Positions 1 to 9,023 of a stretch of 64,000 bases of DNA are shown piece by piece. The stretch covers positions 1-64,000 of the forward strand of contig JAEUIQ010000051.1 in NCBI GenBank assembly GCA_016794985.1, written 5' to 3'. The position numbers and the translations under genes were made by a program. Under the pieces are notes generated by a model. That model saw only the letters and a list, made by a program, of their open reading frames with translations. It ran no database searches and was not told the DNA's origin. Position 1 is the stretch's first letter, and every line of letters begins with the position of its first letter. The stretch comes from Planctomycetaceae bacterium. GTDB taxonomy: Bacteria > Planctomycetota > Planctomycetia > Pirellulales > Pirellulaceae.

Positions 1-1502
1 TCGTCAATGATGGCAGTGGTTACGTGGCAGCTTCGGCAAGCAGCGTCGGTTTGGCGTCGGTAAGTGGCGCTGGCAGTCGCTGGGAGAACTCGGGAGATTT
101 GTATATCGGCCGATCGGGATTCGGAACCCTCGAAGTCAGCAACGGAGGCGTGGTGGAGAATCATCATGGGTACATCGCCAGCCACGGTGGCACAAGCACA
201 GCCACGGTAACTGGCGCCGGATCGCACTGGGCGAATGCCGGTAACTTGTCGGTCGGTGCCGCGGGTGTTGGGAGTATCGAGATCAATGATAACGGGCTGG
301 TGACGGTCGGCGGCACAACAACCATTGGTGCGGATGACGCAGTCACCGTAGCCGGCGGACGCTTCGAATTTGGCACCTCGAGTTTGTCGAGCTTTGCTCG
401 GATGGGCGGTAGCAGCGGTGAGCTGGCTGGTTTGGTGACGAATACCGCGTTTACCAATATCTCGACGCTTACAACATTGCAAAGCAACAGCTTGGACATC
501 AGTGAAGTGAATGTCTCGAACTCCGGTACGATCGTTGGCACGGGTTCCATCTTGGCCGGGTTCACGAACAACACCACTGGCCGAGTGGACGTGTCGGGAA
601 GTTCAGCGATGCGGTTTGAGGGCGATAGCAACTCAAATAGCGGCCGCATCAACAGCACTGGGGGCTTGCTGAGCCTGGCTGGGAACTTGACCAATACCGG
701 AACCGGTCGCATTACAAATCTAGGTGGTCAAGTCGTCAGCGAAGGTCAAGTCACCAACTTGGCCGGCGGTCTCATTTCGGGACGTGGCGAGTTCACAGCC
801 GAAGGCGGATTCCAAAACCATGGTACCATGGCCTTCAGCGGTGGATTTGCCGATGTTGTGGGCGATGTTCACAACTTTGCGGGGTCGTTGATTGTGACAT
901 CCGGCAATGCCACCACGACTTTCTTTGAAGATGTGGTTCACAACGGTGCGGAGATTCGGACGTCTGCCGACAGTGCGACGGTCTTCTTGGGAGAAGTCAG
1001 TGGAGCGGGAAGCTTTACGGGTGCCGGCACGGTATTTTTCGAGGGCGATTTGCGACCGGGCAATAGCCCAGGCATCGTCACCTTCGGTGGGGATGTCGCA
1101 TTTGGGTCAACCGCCGTCTCCCATTTTGAGATTGGTGGGTTAACCGCCGGTAGCACCGGATTCGATCAACTTCAAATCGCCGGCGACGTGTTTCTCAACG
1201 ATAGCGTGTTGGATGTGTCGTTGATCAATTCCTTCGCATTGAACTCGAACCAGTACTTCATGATTGTCTCGGTGGGTGGAACGATCAATGGACAATTCCA
1301 AGGATTGGATGAAGGTGCCTTGGTTGGGAACTACTCCGGAACAGATTTGTTTATCACTTATTCAGGAGGCGGTGGGAATGGAATCGCTTTGTTCTCGGCT
1401 GTTCCAGAGCCTGGTTCGTTGATGATGATTGGTAGCCTTGGGTTGTTACTTGGTTTGCGACGTCCGCGACGCGTTGCGGGTGCTGTTTCGCAATCGATAT
1501 AG
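1..1502 (+). CDS. PEP-CTERM repeat protein, 5-prime end outside window
   Basis: The frame is open from the window's left edge (first full codon at base 3) to a TAG at 1500, so only the C-terminal ~500 residues are visible. The start of the visible part repeats a unit of about 50 residues built around VxGAGSxWxNxGxLxxGxxGxGxxE. This is typical of the beta-helical passenger-like proteins common in planctomycetes. The last ~30 residues are a PEP-CTERM sorting signal: VPEPGS, a hydrophobic stretch (MMIGSLGLLLGL), then an Arg-rich tail (RRPRR). The protein is therefore probably exported and processed by an exosortase system. Substrate or partner cannot be told. The low-complexity Gly/Ser/Thr/Asn-rich composition fits a beta-solenoid. 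Confidence 0.85.
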   Translation, partial: VNDGSGYVAASASSVGLASVSGAGSRWENSGDLYIGRSGFGTLEVSNGGVVENHHGYIASHGGTSTATVTGAGSHWANAGNLSVGAAGVGSIEINDNGLVTVGGTTTIGADDAVTVAGGRFEFGTSSLSSFARMGGSSGELAGLVTNTAFTNISTLTTLQSNSLDISEVNVSNSGTIVGTGSILAGFTNNTTGRVDVSGSSAMRFEGDSNSNSGRINSTGGLLSLAGNLTNTGTGRITNLGGQVVSEGQVTNLAGGLISGRGEFTAEGGFQNHGTMAFSGGFADVVGDVHNFAGSLIVTSGNATTTFFEDVVHNGAEIRTSADSATVFLGEVSGAGSFTGAGTVFFEGDLRPGNSPGIVTFGGDVAFGSTAVSHFEIGGLTAGSTGFDQLQIAGDVFLNDSVLDVSLINSFALNSNQYFMIVSVGGTINGQFQGLDEGALVGNYSGTDLFITYSGGGGNGIALFSAVPEPGSLMMIGSLGLLLGLRRPRRVAGAVSQSI

Positions 1503-2308
1503 CCAGCTTATTCGCATGATGAAGTTCGCATTAGGCTCCGTAGGGCAATCGGGCTCCGGACTGCTGGCGGACGTCTGGTGAGAACCACTGCCGACAAATG
1601 GTTATGCCTCATGAAGCTGGCGCGCCGGCCTAATCCGCAGTATTGGGGTCCTAGTCAAGTTTCAGAATCTTGAAAAAATGCTGAGCTAGACGCGATTTAT
1701 GGGCAACTATAATTTCGTCTCCCTGTGGTGCTAAGATGGCTGGCACCCTGGACGAGCCGTCTCGGAACAGCCACACAAGGAATCGAAACCGGATCCAACG
1801 ATATCCGAAACGAGGTGTTTCAGGCTCCTGATACTGCGCCTCGAACGCCTCCAGGTAGCGAACGCTGCCATCGCTCTCCTGACTCAGGCGTTGAGGAGCG
1901 TTCATTGGTGTCCAATTGCGGTTTCCTTTCGGGCGGTTTGTTGTCGAACGATTCCAGCGGGAGCGACGTTTTCTTACCTCCATGTTTTACCATCATCGAT
2001 CCTCATTACGCGGTGTTTCGAATGAGCCAATGGAAGTTTGAGGAGGGCAAGAAGATAGAGGTAAGAAAAGATGCTGCGGTTGGAAGTCGCGGTCTTGCTC
2101 GTCACGATTTCGTCAGACTTGCCCGAGCTTGGTGTGCGCAAGGAATATGATCCCGCTTGGCTTGCCCAGCGATCCGTTAGGCTTTTCGTTAAGCGAAGCG
2201 AGTGTGCGAAAATGTTCGGGGCACAGAGCCGTTTTGCAGATCTCTTCTACTGAGACCGCAACTGCAGAAAACGCTGCTGGCTTACGATTAAAAGGGACGC
2301 GGCATGGG
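1503..2308. other. Gene-poor stretch with a 12-bp inverted repeat
   Basis: No recognisable gene is present. The only plausible frame is a weak minus-strand one at 1651-1983, listed separately. A perfect 12-bp inverted repeat has one arm (TTTTCTTACCTC) at 1969-1980 and the other at 2058-2069, with 77 bases between. It is too far apart for a terminator and is unexplained. Confidence 0.5.
1651..1983 (-). CDS. Hypothetical basic protein (weak)
   Basis: A 110-residue frame with ATG at 1983. It has an Arg/Lys/Asn-rich N-terminus and a more ordinary second half (FGYRWIRFRFLVWLFRDGSS followed by a short acidic/hydrophobic segment). No domain is recognised. The ribosome-binding site is poor (GGTAAA a few bases upstream). 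A competing plus-strand frame overlaps it but looks even less protein-like. It is kept only because its composition is plausible and the region is otherwise empty; it could be spurious. Confidence 0.25.
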   Translation of the reverse strand: MEVRKRRSRWNRSTTNRPKGNRNWTPMNAPQRLSQESDGSVRYLEAFEAQYQEPETPRFGYRWIRFRFLVWLFRDGSSRVPAILAPQGDEIIVAHKSRLAQHFFKILKLD

Positions 2309-2725
2309 TCATAAATATCGCATCGAGCCCATCACTAAACCTTTATATGCTCCGAGTCCATAATCCTTGTCATGTTCGAACAACAGATAACCTTCGCCCA
2401 ATGAGCCCGTTATCTTAAAAGCCAACACATGCTTTTGCTGCATAAAGTTCTCGAAATCGGTTTGCTTCTTGTCGTATTTGATGCTATCAAGTTCAAATGT
2501 ACCGAGGTGTTCTTTGAGGCTTGGCATCATCATGGCCCGTTGGCCCACTTCCATTTCCAGTTTGGAAAAGTTCGAACTGGAAAGTTGGCTAATCCAGTAC
2601 AACGCGAAAATCGAGCTACCCACCATTAATACAGCAGCGATCACTGACACGATAACAACCAAGAGCAACAGGCGGTGGTTTGATTGTTTTTGGGGAACGG
2701 CCGCGTCTTCAACAATGTTTGACAT
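2309..2725 (-). CDS. Small single-pass membrane protein, possibly Coa1/Tim21-like
   Basis: A 138-residue protein. The ATG at 2725 is preferred over an in-frame ATG 42 bases further upstream because a GGAG lies about 7 bases before it. Residues ~18-45 form one long hydrophobic helix (LLLLVVIVSVIAAVLMVGSS), with a short charged cytoplasmic N-terminus (MSNIVEDAAV). The rest is a soluble domain with the pattern SLKEHLG...FKITGSLGEGYLLFEHDKDYG. This resembles the Coa1/Tim21-type fold seen in small bacterial membrane proteins (hydrophobic helix, L-x-x-x-LG, then VxGxxGxGxL). The resemblance is from memory and weak, so the function is unassigned. It stands alone, with no obvious operon partner. Confidence 0.7.
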   Translation of the reverse strand: MSNIVEDAAVPQKQSNHRLLLLVVIVSVIAAVLMVGSSIFALYWISQLSSSNFSKLEMEVGQRAMMMPSLKEHLGTFELDSIKYDKKQTDFENFMQQKHVLAFKITGSLGEGYLLFEHDKDYGLGAYKGLVMGSMRYL

Positions 2726-2917
2726 GCGAATCTCCAATAAGTGCCGGTGAAATTGAGACGGACACACTCAACAGCCCACGATCCTATTCGACATATCTGC
2801 CAGGATCAAGCAGATTCTTTTCCGACTGGGTCTTGGTTATCCGAATTGTCCGAAACATACAGACGGGCCGTGACGCGGAAGACGCGGTTCCCAATTGCCT
2901 TGATTCGCGGGCCAGCT

Positions 2918-3922
2918 TTAAATGATTCGATCGATCAGTTCGGCCTGCTGTTCGAAGCGGCGCAGGTTTTGCAAAAAGTGGTTCACGAGTCCGAACATCT
3001 CGTCGTCGTAGCCACCGGCCGTGTGAGGTGTGATGTAGCAGTTGGGTGCCGACCATAGCGGATGGTCCATCGGCAAGGGCTCGGGATCGGTCACATCCAA
3101 GTACGCACCGGCAATTCGCGAGTTTTGCAACGCATCGATCAGAGCTGGCTGGTCAACGGTGGTTCCGCGCCCGATGTTGTAGAAGTAGGCGGTTGGCTTG
3201 AGATGACGGAACATTTCCGCATCGAAGAAATGACGGCTCTGGTCACTGGCTGGAAGAATGTTGACCACATGATCGGCCTGCTTCAACCAATCGACATGAT
3301 CTTGTAGGGAAACCGTCGGAATGAACTCGTCGCCGCGTGGTTGTCGCCGAACGCCGATTAGCTTGACGCGCAAGGGGGCCAGTAGCTCGCTCAAGCGTCG
3401 GGCGATCGCGCCATATCCGTAGAGAATTACCGTTTGCCCCCCCAGTAAGAACGAGCGTTTGCGAATCCCGACATAAGACCAAGCTCGGTCCGATCGTTGT
3501 TCGTCGTACGACATGTACAATTGACGCGCAAAGCTCATCATCATGGCCAAGGCGTGTTGCGCGCAGGGTTCGCAATAGAGGCTCGAGCTGTTCGTCATCA
3601 CCACGCCACGCTGACGAAACGCCGCGCGCAAGTCATCGCGATCGTATTTCGTATAGCCCGCCGATGTGAGGTGAACCCATTTCAATCGACTTGCTTCAAA
3701 CAACTGCTCGGCATCCGGTTGCCCGAAGGCCACTTCGGCGTCGAACAGACGTTCATCACGCGGCGCAGAGACCAAGTTTAGCGGACTGGTTTGCATCGCG
3801 CGAAACAGCTCATGGCCACCGATCCCGGTTTCGAGCAGGTTCGTGGGTTCCGAGGGAAACTCCGCATTGGTCCAGATCTTTAGCACGTCGGCATCCAAGC
3901 TTACTTGGCTCCGTCCAGCCAC
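2918..3922 (-). CDS. D-isomer-specific 2-hydroxyacid dehydrogenase
   Basis: An NAD(P)-dependent oxidoreductase that interconverts 2-hydroxy and 2-oxo acids; the substrate cannot be read from sequence. A Rossmann glycine motif GYGAIA is at residues ~169-174. The catalytic triad of the family is complete: Arg252 (in GRG), Glu281 (in DPEPLP) and His300 (in TPHTAGG). Length (~334) is normal. The GTG start at 3922 overlaps the end of the upstream acyl-CoA dehydrogenase by 22 bases. A TTG at 3898, just after that gene's stop, would be an alternative start removing eight residues. The overlap makes translational coupling likely, so the pair probably forms one operon linked to acid catabolism. Confidence 0.9.
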   Translation of the reverse strand: MAGRSQVSLDADVLKIWTNAEFPSEPTNLLETGIGGHELFRAMQTSPLNLVSAPRDERLFDAEVAFGQPDAEQLFEASRLKWVHLTSAGYTKYDRDDLRAAFRQRGVVMTNSSSLYCEPCAQHALAMMMSFARQLYMSYDEQRSDRAWSYVGIRKRSFLLGGQTVILYGYGAIARRLSELLAPLRVKLIGVRRQPRGDEFIPTVSLQDHVDWLKQADHVVNILPASDQSRHFFDAEMFRHLKPTAYFYNIGRGTTVDQPALIDALQNSRIAGAYLDVTDPEPLPMDHPLWSAPNCYITPHTAGGYDDEMFGLVNHFLQNLRRFEQQAELIDRII

Positions 3923-5664
3923 AAGTCAGCGACTTTGACGGATTGGTCGTCGAACGTTTGGGCCAGGGCCTTTAGTCGTTCGTTGTTGCGACGTTTGGCG
4001 AGGTTCAAATACAACACACCGGTTTCGATTTCCAGTTGTTGTTGCGAGTCGGGAATATCGTCCTCGAGTAGCTGGATGACTCGAGCAAACACACAACTGG
4101 CCATGAACAATTCCGTCGCCATATCGCCAATTCGCGCTTGAACAAATTGACGATTTAGAATTCCTTCTTGGTGGCGGATGCAGACGGTTTGACAAGCCTG
4201 AGCAAAAGCGCCGATTTGCTTCGCCAGTTCCCGCGCATGGGGGCGCAACACATCGTGCGGGCACAAGATCGCCGGAGCACGTCGCAACATTTTGCCTGCG
4301 TCGAAGAACGCTTGCGGGCGCCAGCCCTTGACGCCTTCGTAGATGCCTTTCAATTCCAGGCCCACTCCACGCAATCCAACCATGGCGATAAAACATCGCA
4401 ACACATCATTCGCGCCTTCGCCGATCAAGTTTAAACGAGCGTCGCGCATCATGCGTTCGAATGGTTGATCCGTGAAGAATCCCGCACCGCCCCAAATCTG
4501 CAACGTGTCGTTAACGATTCGCCATAGTTGATCGCTGGCAAACACCTTGATCATGGCGGTTTCGACCATGTAATCATCGGCACCGCTGTCGATCAACGCT
4601 GCCGTATGATAGGTGGCACTTTCCATGGCATAGATGTCGGCCGCCGCTTCCGAGATTTTCCCTTTGACCAATTCGAAGTCGGCCAAGTTCTTGCCGAATT
4701 GGCGCCGCGACTTGGCGCGGGCCATCATCTGTTCCAGGCAATACTTGGCTGTGCCCGTACAACAAGCTCCAAAAGTCGTACGACCAAAGTCCAAGACGGT
4801 CAACGCGACTTTCAAGCCCTTGCCAATCGGCCCCAAAATGTTCTCTCGTGGTACATACACGTTTTCCAGCGAGAACCGCCCGGTTGCCGTTCCCCGAATG
4901 CCGCACTTTTCCATCCTCGTTTCCAAAACCTTGAAGCCCGGCATATCGGGCGTCACCAGGAAGGCCGTGATTTTGCCTTTGGGATTATTTGGGTCGGGCG
5001 TGCGGGCCATCACGGTCAAGACATCGGCGATGCCACCATTGGTGATCCAACGCTTTTCGCCCGTCAACGTGAATCCACGTCCGTCCGCATCCGGCACGGC
5101 GACGGTTTGCACGTTGCTGGCGTCCGACCCGGCTTCCGGTTCGGTCAGCGCGAAGGCAGCGATCTTCTCGCCACTGGCCAACGGTCGCATCCAACGCTTC
5201 TTTTGTTCCTGCGTGCCGAATAACTCCAAGGCACGAAGTCCAATCGAGTGGTGAGCGTTGACAAACACGCCGGTCGAAGCGCAATGACCGCCAATGATCT
5301 CCATCACTCGGCAATATTCGTACTGGCTCAGTCCCTGTCCGCCACAATCGGAACTTACCGTCATCCCCAAAACGCCCAAATCACCGAGGCCTCGAATCAC
5401 TTCGTTAGGGATGAGGGCTTCACGATCGATTTTAGCCGCATCAATCTTGGTTTGGCAAAACTCGCGGACCCGCGCGACCTGCGCTTCGCTGCGATTTCGG
5501 ATTTCAGCGGGCAAACTTGCGAAACTTGGAAATGGGCGAATCGAAGACGCCCGAAACTTGCCGAAGAACAAATCCTTCGCGAACCCTTCTTTATTTGGCC
5601 CCGAAAACAGAATCTCTTCGGCCTCGGCAATTTGTTGCTTTTCCAGGTCCGTGAGCGTTGCCAT
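3901..5664 (-). CDS. Acyl-CoA dehydrogenase, VLCAD/ACAD9-like
   Basis: An FAD enzyme that introduces the alpha-beta double bond in acyl-CoA thioesters. At 587 residues it has the extra C-terminal domain of the very-long-chain/ACAD9 class. Visible motifs are the flavin-binding LTEPEAGSDAS (173-183), TGEKRWITNG (201-210), WGGAGF (391-396) and IGEGANDVLR (414-423). In the last, Glu416 sits where the VLCAD-type catalytic base is found. The C-terminal ~150 residues are helical and family-typical. The downstream hydroxyacid dehydrogenase overlaps it, and a thiolase is divergently transcribed upstream, so a beta-oxidation or branched-chain degradation role is likely. Confidence 0.93.
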   Translation of the reverse strand: MATLTDLEKQQIAEAEEILFSGPNKEGFAKDLFFGKFRASSIRPFPSFASLPAEIRNRSEAQVARVREFCQTKIDAAKIDREALIPNEVIRGLGDLGVLGMTVSSDCGGQGLSQYEYCRVMEIIGGHCASTGVFVNAHHSIGLRALELFGTQEQKKRWMRPLASGEKIAAFALTEPEAGSDASNVQTVAVPDADGRGFTLTGEKRWITNGGIADVLTVMARTPDPNNPKGKITAFLVTPDMPGFKVLETRMEKCGIRGTATGRFSLENVYVPRENILGPIGKGLKVALTVLDFGRTTFGACCTGTAKYCLEQMMARAKSRRQFGKNLADFELVKGKISEAAADIYAMESATYHTAALIDSGADDYMVETAMIKVFASDQLWRIVNDTLQIWGGAGFFTDQPFERMMRDARLNLIGEGANDVLRCFIAMVGLRGVGLELKGIYEGVKGWRPQAFFDAGKMLRRAPAILCPHDVLRPHARELAKQIGAFAQACQTVCIRHQEGILNRQFVQARIGDMATELFMASCVFARVIQLLEDDIPDSQQQLEIETGVLYLNLAKRRNNERLKALAQTFDDQSVKVADLWLDGAK

Positions 5665-5971
5665 CTTGTATCCTTTGTTGGTCGAGTTCGATTTATGATG
5701 ACGAGGAGTCGTCAGATCCGACGAGGTGGAGCCCCCGCATTGCCGTCCCCTAGGAATTGCAATGCGTCAAATTCTAAATACTCTGGCAGAAAAAGGTAGC
5801 TCCCGATTTGTCGCTTCGTCCGGCTGGGAAAGCTGACGCGATTCAGGTTGTTCCGTTCATTTCGGGTGAGAAGCAGCCCACAACGGGGACTGTAAGCGGT
5901 GGTTGTCGTCCGTTAAGGTAATGCCGACCTGGGGCGCCGTGATTACCTTTGAATTCCATGAGGTTCTGCTC
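5665..5971. promoter_or_regulatory. Divergent intergenic region with inverted repeat
   Basis: 307 bases between the divergent acyl-CoA dehydrogenase and thiolase genes. It contains an 8-bp perfect inverted repeat, CGCATTGC at 5736-5743 and GCAATGCG at 5759-5766 with 15 bases between. That is a reasonable operator geometry for a shared regulator of both genes, but this is inference. No promoter boxes could be assigned with confidence. Confidence 0.3.
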
Positions 5972-7165
5972 ATGACCGCTTCATATATCGTTTCCGCAGC
6001 ACGAACGCCGATCGGCAGTTTTCGTGGATCGCTGGCAACCGTACCTGCACCGAAACTAGGCGCCGCGGCAATTGCAGCAGCGATGCAGCGAGCTGGGATC
6101 GATCCGAATGATGTCAATGAGGTGATCATGGGGAACGTCCTGCAAGCGGGTGTGGGACAAGCACCGGCTCGGCAGGCCGCTTTGGCGGCAGGTCTCCCAA
6201 GCAGCGTCGCCGCAGTGACTATCAACAAGGTGTGCGGGTCGGGACTCAAGGCCATCATGTTGGCCGACCAAGCCATCCGCTGTGGGGATGCGAAGATCAT
6301 TGTGGCCGGTGGGATGGAAAACATGAGTCTTGCCCCGCATTTAGCCAGTGGCTTGCGCGATGGCGTGCGGTTGGGCGAGTACAAGATGCAGGATGCCATG
6401 GTGCACGATGGATTGACCTGTGCTTTTGAAGGGTGCCACATGGGGCTCCATGCGGAACACATTGCGGCCGCTTACGAAGTCACGCGCGAAGATCAGGACC
6501 GGTATTCGTTGCAAAGCCAGCAGCGTGTGGTAGCAGCAATCAACGACTCGGCGTTTGACGCGGAGATTACCCCGGTTGCGGTTGCGCAACGCAAAACCAC
6601 GGTCGAAGTAAATCGCGACGAATGCTACAAACCTGAGACGACTTACCAAGGCTTGGCGGCACTGAAACCAGTATTCAAATCCGATGGCACCGTTACCGCC
6701 GGGAACGCCTCGACGATCAGTGATGGAGCGGCGGCGGTGGTGGTCATGGACCATGCCACACTCCAACATCAGCTTCCCAAGTTGGCGAATCAAGCGATTG
6801 TGGCCCGCATCGTGGCCTCGCATACTGCCGGTGTTCCACCCCGCGATTTGTTTATTGCCCCCGCGTTTGCTATTTCGCAATTGCTGGAACGCGTTCGTTT
6901 GACATTGGACGATATCGATTGGTTTGAAATCAACGAAGCATTCGCCAGTCAAATGGTCGCGTGCTGCAAGAAGTTGAATTTGGACCAAGAACGCGTGAAT
7001 CCACTGGGCGGGGGCGTGTCGTTGGGCCATCCCATCGGAGCCAGCGGTGCGCGCGTGATCGTCACAATGCTGCATGCCATGGCCCGACGCAATCTCAAAC
7101 GTGGCATTGCCAGCCTCTGCTTGGGAGGCGGCAATGCGGTCGCGATGCTCGTCGAGCGAACCTAA
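5972..7165 (+). CDS. Thiolase, acetyl-CoA C-acetyltransferase type
   Basis: Catalyses reversible condensation or cleavage of acetyl-CoA and acyl-CoA. The ATG at 5972 is chosen because GAGG lies eight bases upstream and the protein then starts with the canonical [15 protein letters not shown]. The nucleophilic Cys is Cys88 (KVCGSG). The GHPIGASG motif supplies the catalytic His. The terminal [10 protein letters not shown] replaces the commoner CxGGGxG but keeps the second Cys. Length (397) is standard. The divergent acyl-CoA dehydrogenase suggests a fatty-acid or ketone-body degradation module, although biosynthetic thiolases (PhaA/AtoB) look the same at this level. Confidence 0.93.
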   Translation: MTASYIVSAARTPIGSFRGSLATVPAPKLGAAAIAAAMQRAGIDPNDVNEVIMGNVLQAGVGQAPARQAALAAGLPSSVAAVTINKVCGSGLKAIMLADQAIRCGDAKIIVAGGMENMSLAPHLASGLRDGVRLGEYKMQDAMVHDGLTCAFEGCHMGLHAEHIAAAYEVTREDQDRYSLQSQQRVVAAINDSAFDAEITPVAVAQRKTTVEVNRDECYKPETTYQGLAALKPVFKSDGTVTAGNASTISDGAAAVVVMDHATLQHQLPKLANQAIVARIVASHTAGVPPRDLFIAPAFAISQLLERVRLTLDDIDWFEINEAFASQMVACCKKLNLDQERVNPLGGGVSLGHPIGASGARVIVTMLHAMARRNLKRGIASLCLGGGNAVAMLVERT

Positions 7166-7198
7166 AAGCCAAGCCAAAGCCTGAGAGCTAGACAAAAT

Positions 7199-7287
7199 CC
7201 CGAGTCCCGTCTGGCCCGAGTCCCGTCTGGCCCGAGTCCCGTCTGGCCCGAGTCTCGTCTGGCCCGAGTCCCGTCTGGCCCGAGTCG
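7199..7287. repeat. 16-bp tandem repeat, 5.5 copies
   Basis: Five consecutive copies of a 16-base unit (CCCGAGTCCCGTCTGG, one copy with a single C-to-T change) and a 9-base partial sixth. The array lies between the thiolase stop and the DUF1080 stop and touches the latter (stop at 7289). No spacers are present, so it is a minisatellite, not CRISPR. Confidence 0.97.
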
Positions 7288-7288
7288 C

Positions 7289-8629
7289 TTATGGACTGAT
7301 TCGCCCAATCTTTAGGTTGCGAAAGCGGACTGGGTCACTATGACCGGCCAACCCGAAGTGACCTTGTGCGCGATCTTTGCCCGTGACTTGGATCATGAAG
7401 TCGGTGACGTCTTTCAAATCGCCATTCAAAATCACGTTGCCATTGAGTTCGACGCGCAAGCGAGAGCCTTGGACCGTCACTTCTTGATAATTCCATTCTC
7501 CTGTTTCGTACAGATAACCGCGTTCGGCAGCGATCATGCCGTAAGCCGAGCCATGGTATTGGCGGGCATCCAATCCCGCGTACTTGGGATGCTCAGAATC
7601 CAAGACTTGCAACTCGCACATTCCGACGTAAGCGGTATCCCCACTACCTGGGTAGCGAATTGCCAAGCCGTTGTTGCCCCCTGGGGGTAGTTGAAACTCG
7701 AGAGCCACCATAAAGTCCGAGTATTCTTGTTCGGTGTAAATGGTACCACCTTTGCCGGGTTTGCATACGATCGTCCCATCAACGATATCGTATTGATCGG
7801 TCGGTCCGGCCCAACCTTTCCAGGATTTGCCATCGAACAAGTCTTCGGTTGCTGCGGTAGGGCGTTCTTTCAGGAACGCGGTCGCCTCTTCATTGCTCAG
7901 CTCTTTCACGAAAATATTCTTCCATTGAATTTCACCGCCGTGCGTCTGCAATTGAATCGGGCCTCGAGGCAGCATGGGTTTCGCGCGATTCCAAAAGTTT
8001 TCCATGATGGCTTTATCGACCACCAAGCGATCGTTCAACCACACGCTGGTTCGTTGACCAACTTGCGTGATGCGAACGCGATTCCATTGTCCAAACGCTT
8101 TGTCGGCTAGAACCAATGGATCCTTGCCTTCCGCTCCTGGGCTATTGTTCCATAGTCCGCCCGAACCCTTGTCGGCGCCGATGTTCCATTTACCACCCTC
8201 TTTGGTGTAGTCCCAAATCTGCACTTGAGGATTGGCTTTCAAATAGATGCCGCTGTCGGCTTGAGCCACGGTTTTGTAGTCGATCCACAGATCGTAGTTG
8301 CGAAAATCTTGTTTTGTTGTCAGATAAGGTCCGTCGCCGTCGTTGACGATTGCTCCATCGACAACGGTCCAGTGTTTCGCCACCTCATTGTTCCAGGCGG
8401 CCACCTTTTCGGCGCGCTGCTCATCGGACATCGCGGCCCATTCGTAAGGATCTTGATGTGGCATTCCAAACCACCCATCCAGCGTTTTGCCATCAAACAA
8501 CGCAACGTATCCCGCCGGTGGGACATTGTCATCCTTGGGAGCCGCTACCGATAACTCGGTCGTTGAAACACAACCCAAAGCCATGACGACAACGGTCAGA
8601 AACACGCGCGATAACGAGCAAAACTTCAT
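7289..8629 (-). CDS. Secreted protein with two DUF1080 (3-keto-disaccharide hydrolase-like) domains
   Basis: 446 residues with an N-terminal signal peptide (hydrophobic FLTVVVMALGCVS, cleavage probably near Ala29-Ala30). Two DUF1080 jelly-roll domains follow, at about 36-247 and 258-445. Each begins with the family hallmark LFDGK(T/S)..GW: FDGKTLDGW near residue 44 and FDGKSWKGW near 267. Each ends with the motif IQL or FGL and a closing beta strand. Such proteins are expanded in planctomycetes and some act on 3-keto-glycosides or other sugars. The exact activity here is not readable. It is monocistronic, and its stop abuts a 16-bp tandem repeat. Confidence 0.92.
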   Translation of the reverse strand: MKFCSLSRVFLTVVVMALGCVSTTELSVAAPKDDNVPPAGYVALFDGKTLDGWFGMPHQDPYEWAAMSDEQRAEKVAAWNNEVAKHWTVVDGAIVNDGDGPYLTTKQDFRNYDLWIDYKTVAQADSGIYLKANPQVQIWDYTKEGGKWNIGADKGSGGLWNNSPGAEGKDPLVLADKAFGQWNRVRITQVGQRTSVWLNDRLVVDKAIMENFWNRAKPMLPRGPIQLQTHGGEIQWKNIFVKELSNEEATAFLKERPTAATEDLFDGKSWKGWAGPTDQYDIVDGTIVCKPGKGGTIYTEQEYSDFMVALEFQLPPGGNNGLAIRYPGSGDTAYVGMCELQVLDSEHPKYAGLDARQYHGSAYGMIAAERGYLYETGEWNYQEVTVQGSRLRVELNGNVILNGDLKDVTDFMIQVTGKDRAQGHFGLAGHSDPVRFRNLKIGRISP

Positions 8630-9023
8630 GCCGGGGATCCTGAAAACGGAGGTGGGGGAGGGTGGCTACGCCGCGAAGGATTTTTTCAAGCCAATCCAGT
8701 ACCGAGGTGTCGGCCCTGTGGGCCTTTTCGGATCTTGGACCGACTCTTACCGGCGGCTAACGCGCACCGGCCAGGGTTGTTTCGGCCCCTTCGAGCCTGT
8801 ATTCGACGCAAAAAATCCTTCTCGGTGTAGGGAGGGTGGCCAAACAGCTTCCAACCTGTCCTCATAGGTTAAACTCCGCGTCGTGGCTTCGCCACCACGC
8901 CGTCGGAATATTTTTCCCGTTGGTGCATTCCGCAATTCGTTCGGTGGAAGTTCAGACGTTCGTTTGTGATAGAAAACAAGTCGCCGGATTCCGCCTGTTT
9001 TGTCAGGCGATTTGCTGCATACA
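8630..9023. other. Intergenic region with an interspersed palindromic repeat
   Basis: 394 bases between two minus-strand genes. No coding sequence is supported. The central part is a copy of the repeat family listed at 8707-8830; the rest is featureless. Confidence 0.6.
8707..8830. repeat. Interspersed palindromic repeat, copy 1
   Basis: Carries the three elements shared with copies near 13,980 and 40,820: a leading GTGTCGGCC...GGCC hairpin, a central ACCGG...CCGG hairpin, and GGTTGTTTCGGCCC followed by a diverged right half. It is more degenerate than the other copies. The layout is that of a REP-like or non-autonomous mobile palindrome. Confidence 0.7.

Noticed and set aside
164..712. Long antisense frame opposite the PEP-CTERM repeat protein
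   Set aside because: It mirrors a low-complexity repeat gene and has no domain or ribosome-binding site.
1725..2150. Plus-strand frame in the gene-poor stretch
   Set aside because: Composition is non-protein-like and there is no ribosome-binding site.
4528..5254. Two long plus-strand frames inside the acyl-CoA dehydrogenase
   Set aside because: They are shadows of the conserved minus-strand gene and have no recognisable protein features.
7199..7287. CRISPR-like array
   Set aside because: The units are contiguous with no spacers and no cas genes are near.
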